In this document: one piece after another, positions 53,282 to 62,625 of the stretch
How positions within the stretch are numbered: position 1 is the stretch's first letter
Layout: every line of letters begins with the position of its first letter
Assembly (NCBI GenBank): GCA_013176395.1
Contig: JABMLP010000002.1
Span: 1,550,001 to 1,614,000 of the forward strand
DNA: 64,000 nucleotides
Direction: 5' to 3'
DNA from: Venturia oleaginea
Taxonomy: Eukaryota > Ascomycota > Dothideomycetes > Venturiales > Venturiaceae
Notes under the pieces: model-generated
Database searches by the model: none
What the model saw: the letters and a program-made list of their open reading frames with translations, nothing else
What the model was told of the DNA's origin: nothing
Translations under genes and position numbers: made by a program

Positions 53282-54591
53282 TCATTCCACATCATTCTCA
53301 AAACTCTTCGCATCCTTCTTGTAAATCTCCATCAACCCATTATACAACTTCGACCAGTTTTTACTCGGATCGAAAGTAGCCGATGGCTTATCCCCTACCC
53401 CGGGCTCATAATAATCACCTCCCTCCACTGTCCACGAATTGATGAAATTATAGAGAGCTTTCTGTTTGTTATAGGCCCCCCTGATATTCTGGGGGATTTC
53501 GCCTGTTTCGGTGGGGACAACTTTGGGACCGGTGGGTGGGTTGTAGGCACCGTTGTATTTGGGCAAACCTGGGGCGATCTGAAGGGGTAAGTATATGAAA
53601 GCAGACAAGAAGGAAGGGGGAGGTACTGACGTAGTTTACTTTTCCGCTGAGAACATCCGCGATGTTGACTTTAATGCCAATATCATTTGTTGAATACATT
53701 CCTGGGAAGGTCTTGCCCTCAGGCACGACAGTTCCCGATCCAACAACCTCGATGTTGTAGCATACAGGGTAGAATTGTGCGCCAGACTGGTAGGCACCAT
53801 TGTACTGTTGTTTGGCGTCATGAAGGGCAAGAAGTTCGTGACGAAGAACGTATGTTCCTGGCTTGATGTCGCTAGGAATTTGGGAGGTCCAGGTGTAGTT
53901 CTGGCTCTTCATTTTGTCGTTTGCCCATTTGACTACATGGATGTTTTTTAGATATCAGAAAAAGATAGAAGGCGAGGGAAATGACTTACCACTTCCAGGC
54001 TCCTTGACGTATTCATCAATCTTGAAGAACTTGACTTCAGTAATTGGTTGTTCTGGACTCTCAAGCCGGCCCATATACTACGCTTGTATCAGCTCTCTGT
54101 TCATTTCATATTATCTAGCGTCCAGCTATCACTAACCGTCATGATCGGGCCCTTGTGCTGCTGATAATATGGCGTCCATTGGAACGTCGCATCCGCGCCT
54201 GCACGAGTGACGGCTTTCATATTCGGTGCTTTAGCATCCTTCTGGCACGCAATATCACTAGCGGTAAGGTTGAGTACAGGACCCATGCCCATGAAAGGTG
54301 GATTCTTGTAAGTCCATTCCGGGCTCTTCAGACCTGGGAATGAGGGATCGACGCGGGCGTCGAAGCCGCGATATCTGGGTGGGTTGTTAAGACAGGCTCG
54401 CGTGAAGAATCGTTCAGAGTATGGGTCGTAGGTCTCGTGGACCAAACTCGTGGACGAGACCATGCAGAGGATCGATCTCAGGGCCAAGCATAGACTTACT
54501 TGACGCCATCGAGAATTAGGCCTGTGGTTGCGGCATGGGCAGCCACTGTAGTCGCGCCAGCAAGGAGTATAGCGAGAGTGGAGGACTTCAT
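53282..54591 (-). CDS. AA9 lytic polysaccharide monooxygenase, 338 aa, 5 exons
   Basis: Exons 54591-54500, 54374-54137, 54077-53990, 53932-53631 and 53578-53282; introns 52-125 bp. The signal peptide MKSSTLAILLAGATTVAA is followed directly by His, the N-terminal copper ligand (HAATTGLILDG, Lys, YRGFDARVD). The second ligand is His in QQHKGPIMTYMG. The outer sphere LRHELLALHDA and the axial Tyr in AQFYPVCYNIEV are present, as are Cys pairs at DIAC and PVCYN. AA9 enzymes cleave cellulose or xyloglucan oxidatively outside the cell. There is no CBM1; instead a roughly 90-residue C-terminal extension (TGPKVV.. to the end) without known fold. Family length is usually 220-260 without extension. Likely induced on plant biomass; no site is claimed. 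Confidence 0.92.
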
Positions 54592-55815
54592 TGTCAGAGT
54601 TTATGCTCTCTGAACTCAGAATGAAAATCAAGCGGTGAAAAAACGAGAAAAATTGCCGTATACCTGGTGAGAGAGTCGCTGGTATACTTATCTGTACTCT
54701 TGACCGTCACCTCTTCGTGAATATTGCATTTCCTACACGGAAGCACCACCATCATTATCATTCGTCAAGCTGTCCATGGACCATGGAGCATGGGTTCACA
54801 TTGTGGTGGGCAGACCAAAACTTTGAAGTCTACTCCTCGGAACGCAAATTGCCCACCGCGTCTCACTCTTCCCTATCAAGTCTAGTCCCAAATGAACAGT
54901 CTCGCCGTCGAATGACTTGAAGACCGCCTTTAGAAAGGTAAGTACGCGAGCCGTTCTGTATCCGGTAGCTAATATAAATTCCGAGGAATGTAGTTTGGAA
55001 TAGGTTGTCCACGGCAGCTTTGGCTAGCTATGATATAGACACCTTAATCTCATTGTTGGGGAGCGCGATTCACTGTCGCTGAACTTAGGATACATAGTAA
55101 TCACTTACTCCTATGGTATGTCTGGTTTTCGGAGGGTCCGGGGTCATTTGGCGCCTCTCATTAGGCTCGTTCAGGCTGGCACAGAAGCTGTTTGTGGCTG
55201 GTGGTTAGAATGCAAAGATCATCCACGCTACAAATGCACTGAAAAAAATCTCAGTTGCTGAATGGAATTGAGCTTCGTCGCAAGCTCCTCCTCAATTACT
55301 ATGTAAATTCAGAGTTCCTTCCTTCTTTTGCACGTGATCTTAAGAAGGGTGAAAACAAATTTGACTCGTCTAGGGCGACAGGGCATTATCGGATTACAGG
55401 GATTGATTAGTCCGAGGTTTATCCGAATAGAAGTATTAGCTAAGAATCAATCTTGGCATAAATCAGCTCCGACTAGCCACACCCAAGAGGACCTTGGTAA
55501 AAACTTAATACTAAAGCCGTTATCGTGATACCGAGAAAGACGTTAATGCTTAGTAAGAATTTTCGGAGGCTCCTCGTAAATAATAATAATCGGATTTTAC
55601 GTGGTATGTAATGGCGTATGTGCCGTGTGCCCACAATCTCTATCTACAATTGCAAAACAGACCGCGCCCCGTCCATGGACCGGCGCCGTCGAACTATGCC
55701 CCCCCGTTCACTACCAGAGTCATTTATACTGTGGTCAGTATAGGACACCCTCCGGTCCTGATGCTCCCAATCCTCTGTTCCGGGTCCGCTGTTGTCCAGA
55801 TTCCGAGTTGGCCAT

Positions 55816-55852
55816 TGTTGTTGTAAATCCAGGGTCCAGGATTTTTACAACA
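55816..55852. repeat. Hairpin TTGTTGTAAATCC / GGATTTTTACAACA
   Basis: The two arms pair with one bulge around an AGGGTCCA loop. It lies in a stretch repeating GGGTCC/GGTCC several times (55748-55890), likely an LTR or promoter relic. Confidence 0.6.
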
Positions 55853-55929
55853 CCAGGGTCCAATATGCCAAGCATCGTGAGGACCCAAACATTGCGAGTC
55901 CAGGTGAGGGCGTGGTAACGGACACGGCG

Positions 55930-56283
55930 CGCCCTGGTAACGCGCCGTTAATAAATAAACAACTTCCACCCCAATCTCTCCTCCCTCCTTCACCTCGCAA
56001 CAATCTTCAGCTCCACACCTCCTCTTCTCTCCTCAGTCCCTCCTCAAGACCCTTATCGCACCTTCAGCTCTCCAACGCTTCCTCCTACGCTTCAGTTCTG
56101 TATTCCACCGTCCTACTTCGTCTCACCTCGCTCCTCACCCTGTCCAATAATACCTCCTAAAGCTACTCTACAACACGCCAAAAACCGCAAACGTCGAGCA
56201 CCCGGTCCACCTGCTCCCCCCATGACCTCCGAAGATGTCCCAGAGATCGACCTCAATGCTTTGCGTCACGACCTTCCCTGCTA
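55930..56283 (+). pseudogene. Promoter, leader and start of a decayed retroelement ORF1
   Basis: An AATAAATAAAC box (about 55950) is followed by a 170-bp pyrimidine-rich leader. A short open frame follows, Lys/Arg/Pro-rich (PKATLQHAKNRKRRAPGPPA) then acidic, ending in TAG near 56283. A basic, Pro-rich start behind a CT-rich leader is common in retroelement ORF1/gag. No further pol sequence was recognised downstream. Confidence 0.3.
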
Positions 56284-56869
56284 GAAGTGCTCGCGTGTCT
56301 GGTTGGCTGGCCAGATGTTAGCCTCTATCCTTGTAGATAGAGCCGCAAAGGTAGCGAGTCTTTGCCCTGTTTAGCCTGGCCTTCAAGCCGGCTTAGCATT
56401 CAGGGTGGACGAAGCCCTTCCTACCCAGTTAACACCCAGTTTTCTCCTTAAGCATACTTCAAGGGCACGCCTTTCCGAGTTTGCACCTCGTTCCGGCTTC
56501 CCTACTCTTAGTACACCGACATGCGCATCCGTCCTCTCGGGCTATACAGACAGTCTCTCTGTTTAGGACTTGATCCTACCTCCCACGAGGCTATCCTAAG
56601 GTCAGAGCCCATCAAAGGGATGAGGTCTTAGGGACCAGCAGTGGCTGCCATTGTATACCACGCCCCGCGGGTTTTTGACGCCCGTTTCGCGTTACTTAAC
56701 GAGTCTCCTCCGAATAGGCCGACCATGTCTTGCACTGGTTCCGTATGCCAATCTCCGTTGCCAGCGAGAGAGGTCCGGTGGTCCCGTAGTAACCAAGCCT
56801 GTTTCCCCAGTACCTTGACAAACGGAATACTATTACAGTTGTAGAGTCCGTGTCTCCCGCTGTCCCTAT

Positions 56870-57075
56870 GCTCCGTATCTTCCACTCATCTAATGCGCCG
56901 TACCTCTACCTTTTCTAATGCTCCGTGTCTCTCGCCTTTCCAACGCTCCGTGTCTGGGACTTAACGAAGTGTAGGGCGTTCGGTATTAACGAAGTAGATC
57001 GGGTGAGGTATTAACGAAGTAGACTTGTGTTCGGTATTAACGAAGAGGTTAGGCGGGAGGTATTAACGAGGTCTA
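56870..57075. repeat. Two adjacent short-period repeats (TCCGTGTCTC and TATTAACGAAGTAGA types)
   Basis: 56870-56960 repeats CTAATGC(T/G)CCGT(G)TCTC about four times. 56958-57072 repeats (GG)TATTAACGAAGT about five times, spaced 25-30 bp. Both look like decayed minisatellites of a mobile element. Confidence 0.6.
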
Positions 57076-57856
57076 TCCCTATTAGTTGTATTCTTAGGCC
57101 ATACGTCTGTACCCTCTACGGTTCGACCGCTCTCAGAGTGCAGGCGGGCTCAAGGGTGTCCTGTCTCTCTCCCCTAGGAGTACCACAGCCGCTTTCGCAG
57201 CCCGGCCGAGTTACTAGCTAGGTAGGAGAGAGTCGGATGGTTTTCGTATCCTGATATCCCTTGATTTCTTGTTTCTGCTTGTTATGACTGAGCGAGCACC
57301 TGATTTGCGGCCAGGTAACGAATCCCACCGTGTCCACGTTGCCATTGCCTCTTGCCAAAGCGTATTGCCATGCCTATGTAACCCTACATTCCATTCAAGC
57401 TGGTATTGGCGCGTATTCGATAACCTAGGGCGTTATGGTGTTGTGTCGTCGCGTCGTTCGTCGGTAAATTCATCTTTGCTTCACACCTCAGGAACGCACT
57501 CGCGGCGACAGCGAGGTGCAGGGAGGTGCTAATGACGCCGGTAACATCGCGAGAAGATGTGAATCCTTCGTCACATCAGTATCCAAGGCTGGATACTGAT
57601 GCCCATTGTCTTTTCGATGGGGGCTGATACTGATGCCCATGGCTCCTCATAAAATCATTACCAATCCGTAGATCTTATCTATACACGCGTAGAGTTCCGT
57701 CCGGTCCGTGCAGAGTCTGTGCGAGGAAGGAATATCAAAATCTGATTTTATTTGGGTAGGAATACGCCGGCGGTATGAAAGCTGCAGCTGAAAACCCCTG
57801 TAGAAGAAAGTATTGACGTCTTTCTCGGTATTACAATATTATCACGAACCAATTTG

Positions 57857-57884
57857 GAGAAAGAGAGAGAGAGAGAGAGAGAGG
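57857..57884. repeat. (GA)n microsatellite
   Basis: About 12 GA dinucleotides with one AA interruption. Confidence 0.95.
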
Positions 57885-58512
57885 CCCTCCGTGGGACAAA
57901 CAGAGTATAGAGCGGGTCTTCAGTAAAGAGAAATTCTAGAACAGATTTAGAAAAAGATTCAGAAGTAGAGGTTCTCTCTCCCTAATAAGACTCTCTCACT
58001 CTTAATTACTGAAATGGATTCGGAGTTGCAAAAGCTCGTCACTTGATTCCTTAAGTTCAAGTCAGAATCTCACAAGGACCGACGAACTATTTGTGTTATT
58101 CTAGAAAGCTGTTTATCGATCGGTAAAATCTATTTGTCTATCTCCAGAAATTCCAGAATCCTCCTCCGGCCACTTCTATCACCTTTACCTACCTCTAAGA
58201 ATAAATAGATTTTTGCGGCAGTTATTAGGAATGAGTTGGGTTGAAAACATAAGTGGAGAGTATAGTTATTCAAAGAGATTGAATACACTCAAAGATCCTG
58301 CCAAAAAGATGTAAGTTCACGTAACCTATACTTACTGGTTGTCCCTATGGCCTCATTGAACAATACCACCACCACGAGCACAAGCAGGTGTTTTCAGGCA
58401 AGTCCTATAACATTCAGATGGATCCTATCCAATCATATCAGCCCGGGTATTTCTCATTGATTTCTGGGGTATATGTGGCGAATCCCGGATCGAAATCGCT
58501 ATCACTCACCCC

Positions 58513-58812
58513 CTAGCATGTCCTCTTACACCCATCCCAGCTGGGGTCCGACCTGCATGCATTGTTACATCGCTCCCTAGCAAAGTCGTGCGGATCACCA
58601 ACGCCAACGCATGATCTTTTGATACAATCTTGAGGTCGACATTTGGGATGAACAATGCACTCAGTTTGACGTGCCTGCAGGCGAAGTGGTCAGCGTAGCT
58701 ACATTCATGGAAACGTGCCTGCCACATCCAGAGTGAGCAAGTAGGCCGCTGAAGAGGCGTTTGCCAGAATTAAATTTACCAGAAGATTGGGGAAGAGCAT
58801 TTTTCGTAGCAT
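58513..58812 (-). CDS. Small secreted protein with 8 cysteines, 82 aa, 2 exons
   Basis: Minus-strand exons 58812-58726 and 58674-58513 with a 51-bp intron (GTGGCA donor, GCTGAC branch, CTGCAG acceptor). MLRKMLFPNLLVNLILANAS then SAAYLL is a signal peptide; the second Met (58800) could also start. The mature part has eight cysteines at 35, 41, 46, 51, 65, 69, 78 and 82, the last residue being Cys (spacing x5, x4, x4, x13, x3, x8, x3). Such even, dense spacing suggests four disulfides, as in knottin- or defensin-sized folds; no family is named. The donor is weak. A GTTTCC donor 11 bases on gives another open frame with no Cys, but an unusually short 40-bp intron. A TATA box lies about 40 bp upstream. 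Confidence 0.6.
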
Positions 58813-58850
58813 GTGTATGGTTGATGAGAGAAAAAACAAGGGAGGGGAGA

Positions 58851-58862
58851 CTTTTATTTATA
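58851..58862 (-). promoter_or_regulatory. TATA box of the 8-cysteine secreted gene
   Basis: The minus strand reads TATAAATAAAAG, ending about 39 bp before the ATG at 58812, so the leader would be very short unless the second ATG (58800) is used. Confidence 0.5.
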
Positions 58863-59732
58863 CCATGGCGAGGAGGCAGGCAAGATTAGAATGTAATATG
58901 ATTTACGTCTAGACCCAGATGACCTCTTTCAAAAATCTGAGCACGAATTACTCTGTAGGCAGATCTCCTCATATATGAACAGAAATTGGTGGGGCGCGGA
59001 TCGGGATTGTGCGACCTCTCAGATTTTTTGAAGGAGCCATCGACTCAAAAAACCGGTGAGCAGGAGGAGTATCCCGATCTAGGCACAAATGGCAATATCC
59101 ACCATATTGACTGTCAAAAATGACAATCGGTGCAGGGGCGGCATTGATAAGTTTATCAGCAAAAACGTGAAACTCTTACGCATGGCCGAACTTTGTATAG
59201 AAAATAATCCTTTTACCAATTGTCACTTTCGACACTTCTTAACACGGTATCATCCGTGGACATTGAAGATCCATGGGCACAGTAGTCTGGGTTGTCAATC
59301 ATTTGTAGCCGTACGAGCTACAGACTCAGGTTCATGCTGTCCTTTTAAGACCAGAATCAGATCTCACAAAGAATTGGGGTATATTCAGTTCAGATTTGAG
59401 CAACCCTGGAATATGAGGTTCTTGGTGTAGGGTTACCGTAGCCACAGCAGATTATCAATCGTTTCGTTCATTTTGATATACTCAAAATTCCTGTAGCTAC
59501 TGCCCGCGCCCGCGCCCGCGCCTGCAGTGTTTTGATTGTTGTGGTTCTCAAGTGCATAAGGACATTTTTAAGATGCGATCCAGTGTTTTTCTGAGAGCCA
59601 AGACAGCGAGCTGAGGATAAAGATCATGCCGATCAAACACCTCATTTACCACAGTAACGTCGTTTAACATCGATCTGTCGATCACGCCCCATAAACTTGA
59701 TAGTCTGATATGAAATCTCGAGATTTACTGTA
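58863..59732. other. Intergenic between a secreted gene and the pogo element
   Basis: A 113-codon plus ORF at 59089-59430 has no domain. A GC repeat (CCCGCG type) is at 59505-59523. Part of the MITE-like repeat of 3423-3632 recurs around 59586-59700. Confidence 0.45.
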
Positions 59733-59775
59733 ACGTGTTTCACCAGTCAGTGGGCCACCCCAGTCAGTGGGCCAC
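59733..59775 (+). repeat. Left TIR of the pogo element
   Basis: ACGTGTTTCACC followed by two copies of AGTCAGTGGGCCAC(CCC); it differs from the right TIR at the 14th base (G versus C) and near its inner end. Confidence 0.92.
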
Positions 59776-60233
59776 ACTCGCCACTAAATTTTGTGTTATC
59801 GTCCAATAAATCTACCACCACTATGATCATTATCAAAACAGCTCTAATAATACATTCTCTATGTGATGGCACGGCACGTGACCGTTAAATCACGTGCCGT
59901 GGCTCGTGCACTTTCTACTTAGTCGGAGTTTCCTTACGAAACTCTTACCTCTCTACCTTAGATCCTAAGTGTAATTCGGTGACATGTTCTGAAGTTATGA
60001 GATCGAGCGAAATACAGAGTTGTTGAGTTGAATGGACATAGAGTTGCATGTTCTCGCCATAAGGGCAGTTCAATCAGGTTATGTAGGCCATTCTACAGTG
60101 CAAATAACAAAGAATGACTGTTTTCATCTGGAATGCAGCAATCCGGTGTCTTAACAATCCACATCACATGTCTGATACATGATCTACATTCTTACAGAAG
60201 TGCCTTATGCCTTCGTATGGATATGCCGTGCCG

Positions 60234-61856
60234 TCACACTCTAGGTATTTGGACATCGATTGATCTTATGACCTTGAATACCGCAGCCACTGCACGTTGG
60301 TAATGCTCGCTGTTGTACGACGACTTCCTGATCTTGAACACTCCAGAGTTATTTTTGCCTCCCTGAACTAAGAACTGACCCTGTTGAGCCTGTAAAACGC
60401 CTCCATGTGCAATATGTTGTCTACGATATTTTTGCTTCTGTTTTCGTCGTTGGTTCTCTACACGAAGCTTCTTATTCTCTTCTACAAGTATCACTGCAGA
60501 ATTCATTGCGACTTGGCATCCTTTGATAAGTTAACTGATTGCTTAACTGCTTGGGCTCTGAGATTGGCGATGAAGAAGGTCTCGGACGAGCTGAGCCTGC
60601 TGTTGAAGCTGAGCTATTGTACGAGGAGTTTCTGACGTCCACTGTGGTGCTACTCTGTGGGGTGTTCCTGGTGGTGATGGCGTTTTGGTGACTGTAAGCG
60701 ACGAAAGAACACGCTGCGGGTTGTATGGAACAAGTCCTGTCGCTTGAAAACCGCTCTTGATATTCTGCTTAGAGAAGACAGTTGGTCGGGTGCTCGTATA
60801 GATCGATAGAAAGTCCTCTTTGTCGATATGGTGGGTTCCTTGACGAACAAGCTCTTGAACTGCTTGACCGTACGAGCGTTTCAGAGGCGAAAAACAACTT
60901 ACATCAAGCGGCTGAAGAAGATGGGATGTGTGTGGCGGCAGACAGAGTGTAATAATGTTGTTTGTACAACAATATCCGTCAAACTCTGGTGTTGCGTGAC
61001 TGTTGTGGGCATCGAGGATAAGGAGACGGTGAGTACCCTTTGTACGAGCTTCTGTATGAGTATTGAAGTGCTTGATCCACTCAAATCCATGCTCATTAGT
61101 TGTCCAGCCATTATCGCTTACAGCAATAACCCAATCAGCCGGTAACTGATGATACCAGTTTGATTGATGCACTTTTCCAGGAAGGATAATGAATGGCAGT
61201 ATTGCCCAGCCTGACGCGTTGATTCCCTCGATCGCTGTTGTCCATTCACGATTCCCTGGCTGTACGACAGTTGCTCGTCCAACTGTATCCGCACTTGTAA
61301 CCACCTTTGCAGTCGCAATAACCCCCATCATAAAGCCAGTCTCATCAAAATTGTATGTATCCTCTATAAGGATACCGAACAATAGACGCATCTCTTCAAC
61401 GCGCTGAAACCACGCGTTAATTATCACTGGATCTTCGTATTTTGCACGCTGTGAATGGAATTTGCGATTCCACTTTGTACGAAGCTCAGTTTGAGTGGAG
61501 ATAAAGCGGGATACCCAGTTCTTCCCGACTGGTTGTGGTGGAGGTTCTGTACCACGTTTTTCGAGTAAAACATTTGCCATTTGTCGTACGTCAATAATCT
61601 GAGGGGGAAATCCGCATCGATCAAGGTCCAGGATCCACTGAACTAGAGCCTACTCTTCATGTAGTTGTAACTTTCGTTTTTTGTGGTTGGATTCGCTCTG
61701 TGGTTTGATGCCTTTGAGACGCTCAAGTGTAGCTCGAGATATATCGTACAACGCTGAGATTTGACGTTGACTTGAATTTTGGTTCTTTTGAAAGCTTTGC
61801 TTCGCAAGAAGTAATCAAGCCTCTTTGTGGGCTGATTCAGGCGTTGGTGTTGACAT
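60234..61856 (-). pseudogene. Pogo-family transposase with four in-frame stop codons
   Basis: A single minus-strand frame from the ATG at 61856 to about 60234 contains TGA (61815-61817), TAG (61650-61652), TAA (60543-60545) and TAA (60531-60533). Between them is a normal transposase: a helix-turn-helix start (ISALYDISRATLERLKG), a CENP-B-like second region (GKNWVSRFI), and the DDE_1 catalytic core with Asp in NFDETGF, Asp in LLILDAHNSH and Asp in LQPLDVSCFSPLK. The C-terminus (MNSAVILVEENKKLRVENQR..) is coiled-coil-like. All four stops can come from C to T changes on the coding strand, three at CpA. The longest intact piece is 345 codons (61580-60543). Not functional. Confidence 0.9.
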
Positions 61857-61899
61857 TATCGCAATTATTACACGAAGAGAATGGACTTTCTGATGGGGT

Positions 61900-61942
61900 A
61901 GCCCACTGACTGGGGTGGCCCACTGAGTGGTGAAACACGTTA
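61900..61942 (-). repeat. Right TIR of the pogo element
   Basis: Read on the minus strand from 61942 it repeats the left TIR with one or two substitutions. Confidence 0.92.
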
Positions 61943-61944
61943 AT

Positions 61945-62625
61945 CGGAATCTCATGAAAACCAAACGAAAATTCTGTGAGTCTCGATCTGCTGCTGTCTT
62001 GGCTCGCAGAAAACCCTTCAATCATGTATTGGAAATGTCCTCGTTCACTTAAGAAACATGATAGCTAAGGGGGTAAGCAGCAACTCGAGAAGCTGCTATA
62101 GATACTATTTGTAGTATACTAACGGCCGTGCGATACCTTGAAAAGCCTCGGCCTCAGGGGCGTTGAGAATATAAGTAATCTTACGGATCTGCTAGGACAG
62201 TACGTTACAGTACCGGCGATAAGAGTATTTGAGCAATCTGATATGAGCGAAACGCTTACTATATATCACCGCAGATCACCGCAGAAACTCACAGTTTTGA
62301 GCCAAATGATTGAGCCTTACTTCAGCGCCGATGCCAATATCGACAAGTTCCTAGCAATCTTGCTTGATTGAATAGCTGAAGTTGGAGATCTCGATCTCGG
62401 TTTGAAGACATCAGGCTCGTATCGAAAATTCGTTGGAAGGCAATGAGATTGATGGGCGGGCGTGGCTGCAGTTTACCGTGCCTTGTTTGGATTTTCCTCA
62501 GATCACGATGCATGAGAGGCTTGCTCAAAATTGGTAGAAAGGCCCTTGGGCGAGTAGGCAGTTTCTGGTCCCCGCTACCAATAGAAACCGTAATAATATT
62601 CCAATGAGATGTTCTGATAGACCCT
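61945..62625. other. Intergenic, 3' flank of the transcription-factor gene
   Basis: No supported gene; a 77-codon plus ORF at 62138-62371 has no domain. Confidence 0.5.

Larger units (their letters stand above)
54592..58512. other. 3.9-kb repeat-relic region without genes
   Basis: 54.6-55.3 kb has no feature. From 55.3 kb the sequence is AT-biased and then turns GC-richer (55.6-57.6 kb), with promoter-like, gag-like and repeated pieces listed separately. Stops occur in every frame of any length, so it is read as decayed mobile DNA. 57.6-58.5 kb is AT-rich with short inverted pieces such as AGTATCC..GGATACT near 57580-57597. Confidence 0.5.
59733..61942 (-). mobile_element. Full-length pogo-type DNA transposon, 2210 bp, inactivated
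   Basis: Terminal inverted repeats of about 42 bp start ACGTGTTTCACCA at both ends and are flanked by a TA duplication (59731-59732 and 61943-61944), the target used by Tc1/mariner-pogo elements. Within each TIR the motif CAGTCAGTGGGCCAC occurs twice in tandem. One transposase gene on the minus strand fills the element. Confidence 0.93.

Noticed and set aside
59089..59430. 113-codon plus-strand ORF with several cysteines
   Set aside because: No signal peptide, no domain, next to repeat fragments.
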